From: Patescibacteria group bacterium
GTDB lineage: Bacteria > Patescibacteriota > Patescibacteriia > Patescibacteriales > UBA12465
Direction: 5' to 3'
Assembly (NCBI GenBank): GCA_028681575.1
Contig: JAQUHX010000005.1
Coordinates: 1-47,161, forward strand
Length of the DNA stretch: 47,161 nt
Shown: piece by piece, positions 47,037-47,161 of the stretch
Layout: every line of letters begins with the position of its first letter
How positions within the stretch are numbered: position 1 is the stretch's first letter
Translations under genes and position numbers: made by a program
Notes under the pieces: generated by a model
The model's database searches: none
What the model was told of the DNA's origin: nothing
The model's input: only the letters and a program-made list of their open reading frames with translations

Positions 47037-47107
47037 AGTCCCTAGGGGAATCGAACCCCTGTTACCAGGATGAGAACCTGGCGTCCTAACCGTTAGACGA
47101 AGGGACC
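47036..47107 (-). tRNA. tRNA-Glu (anticodon CTC)
   Basis: Acceptor GGTCCCT/AGGGACT, anticodon loop TTCTCAT, T-arm GGGGTTCGATTCCCC. Confidence 0.93.
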
Positions 47108-47161
47108 ATTTTTTAGCTGCCAAGTTGGGCGTGAGCAATTTGCGGATGTCCGTCTAAAAAT

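Overview
This 47 kb AT-rich window looks chromosomal and most resembles a Patescibacteria/CPR-type genome. That assignment is inferred from compact proteins, DUF3160 and PEGA proteins, a RibD-like DHFR and AATATG-type starts without Shine-Dalgarno motifs; no 16S is present. Main content: a histidine kinase with two OmpR-like regulators; a heat-shock cluster (hrcA, NUDIX-like::grpE fusion, hsp20, dnaK, dnaJ); envelope genes (PBP2, UppP, MltG, MurA, GT2 cluster, GalU); tRNA modification genes (miaB, miaA, mtaB); gatB; a dTMP-synthesis operon containing a thymidylate kinase::dUTPase fusion; and recR, ybaB, dnaB and rplU. There are three tRNA genes: Thr(TGT), Lys(TTT) and Glu(CTC). The most unusual signal is at the right end. 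Three GC-rich elements of about 155 nt (U1-U3) share a closing stem, a covarying second stem and covarying hairpins. They lie in one orientation beside tRNA-Glu, each bounded by a copy of the tRNA-Glu 3' end (CCCTAGGGGAAT). They are separated by terminator-like hairpins or by a Fic + CYTH gene pair, like a tRNA-anchored cassette array. A second strong RNA candidate (about 190 nt, minus strand) lies between miaB and miaA, with nested helices, a UCCUCC loop and an intrinsic terminator. All structures were found by eye; no folding or database search was run.
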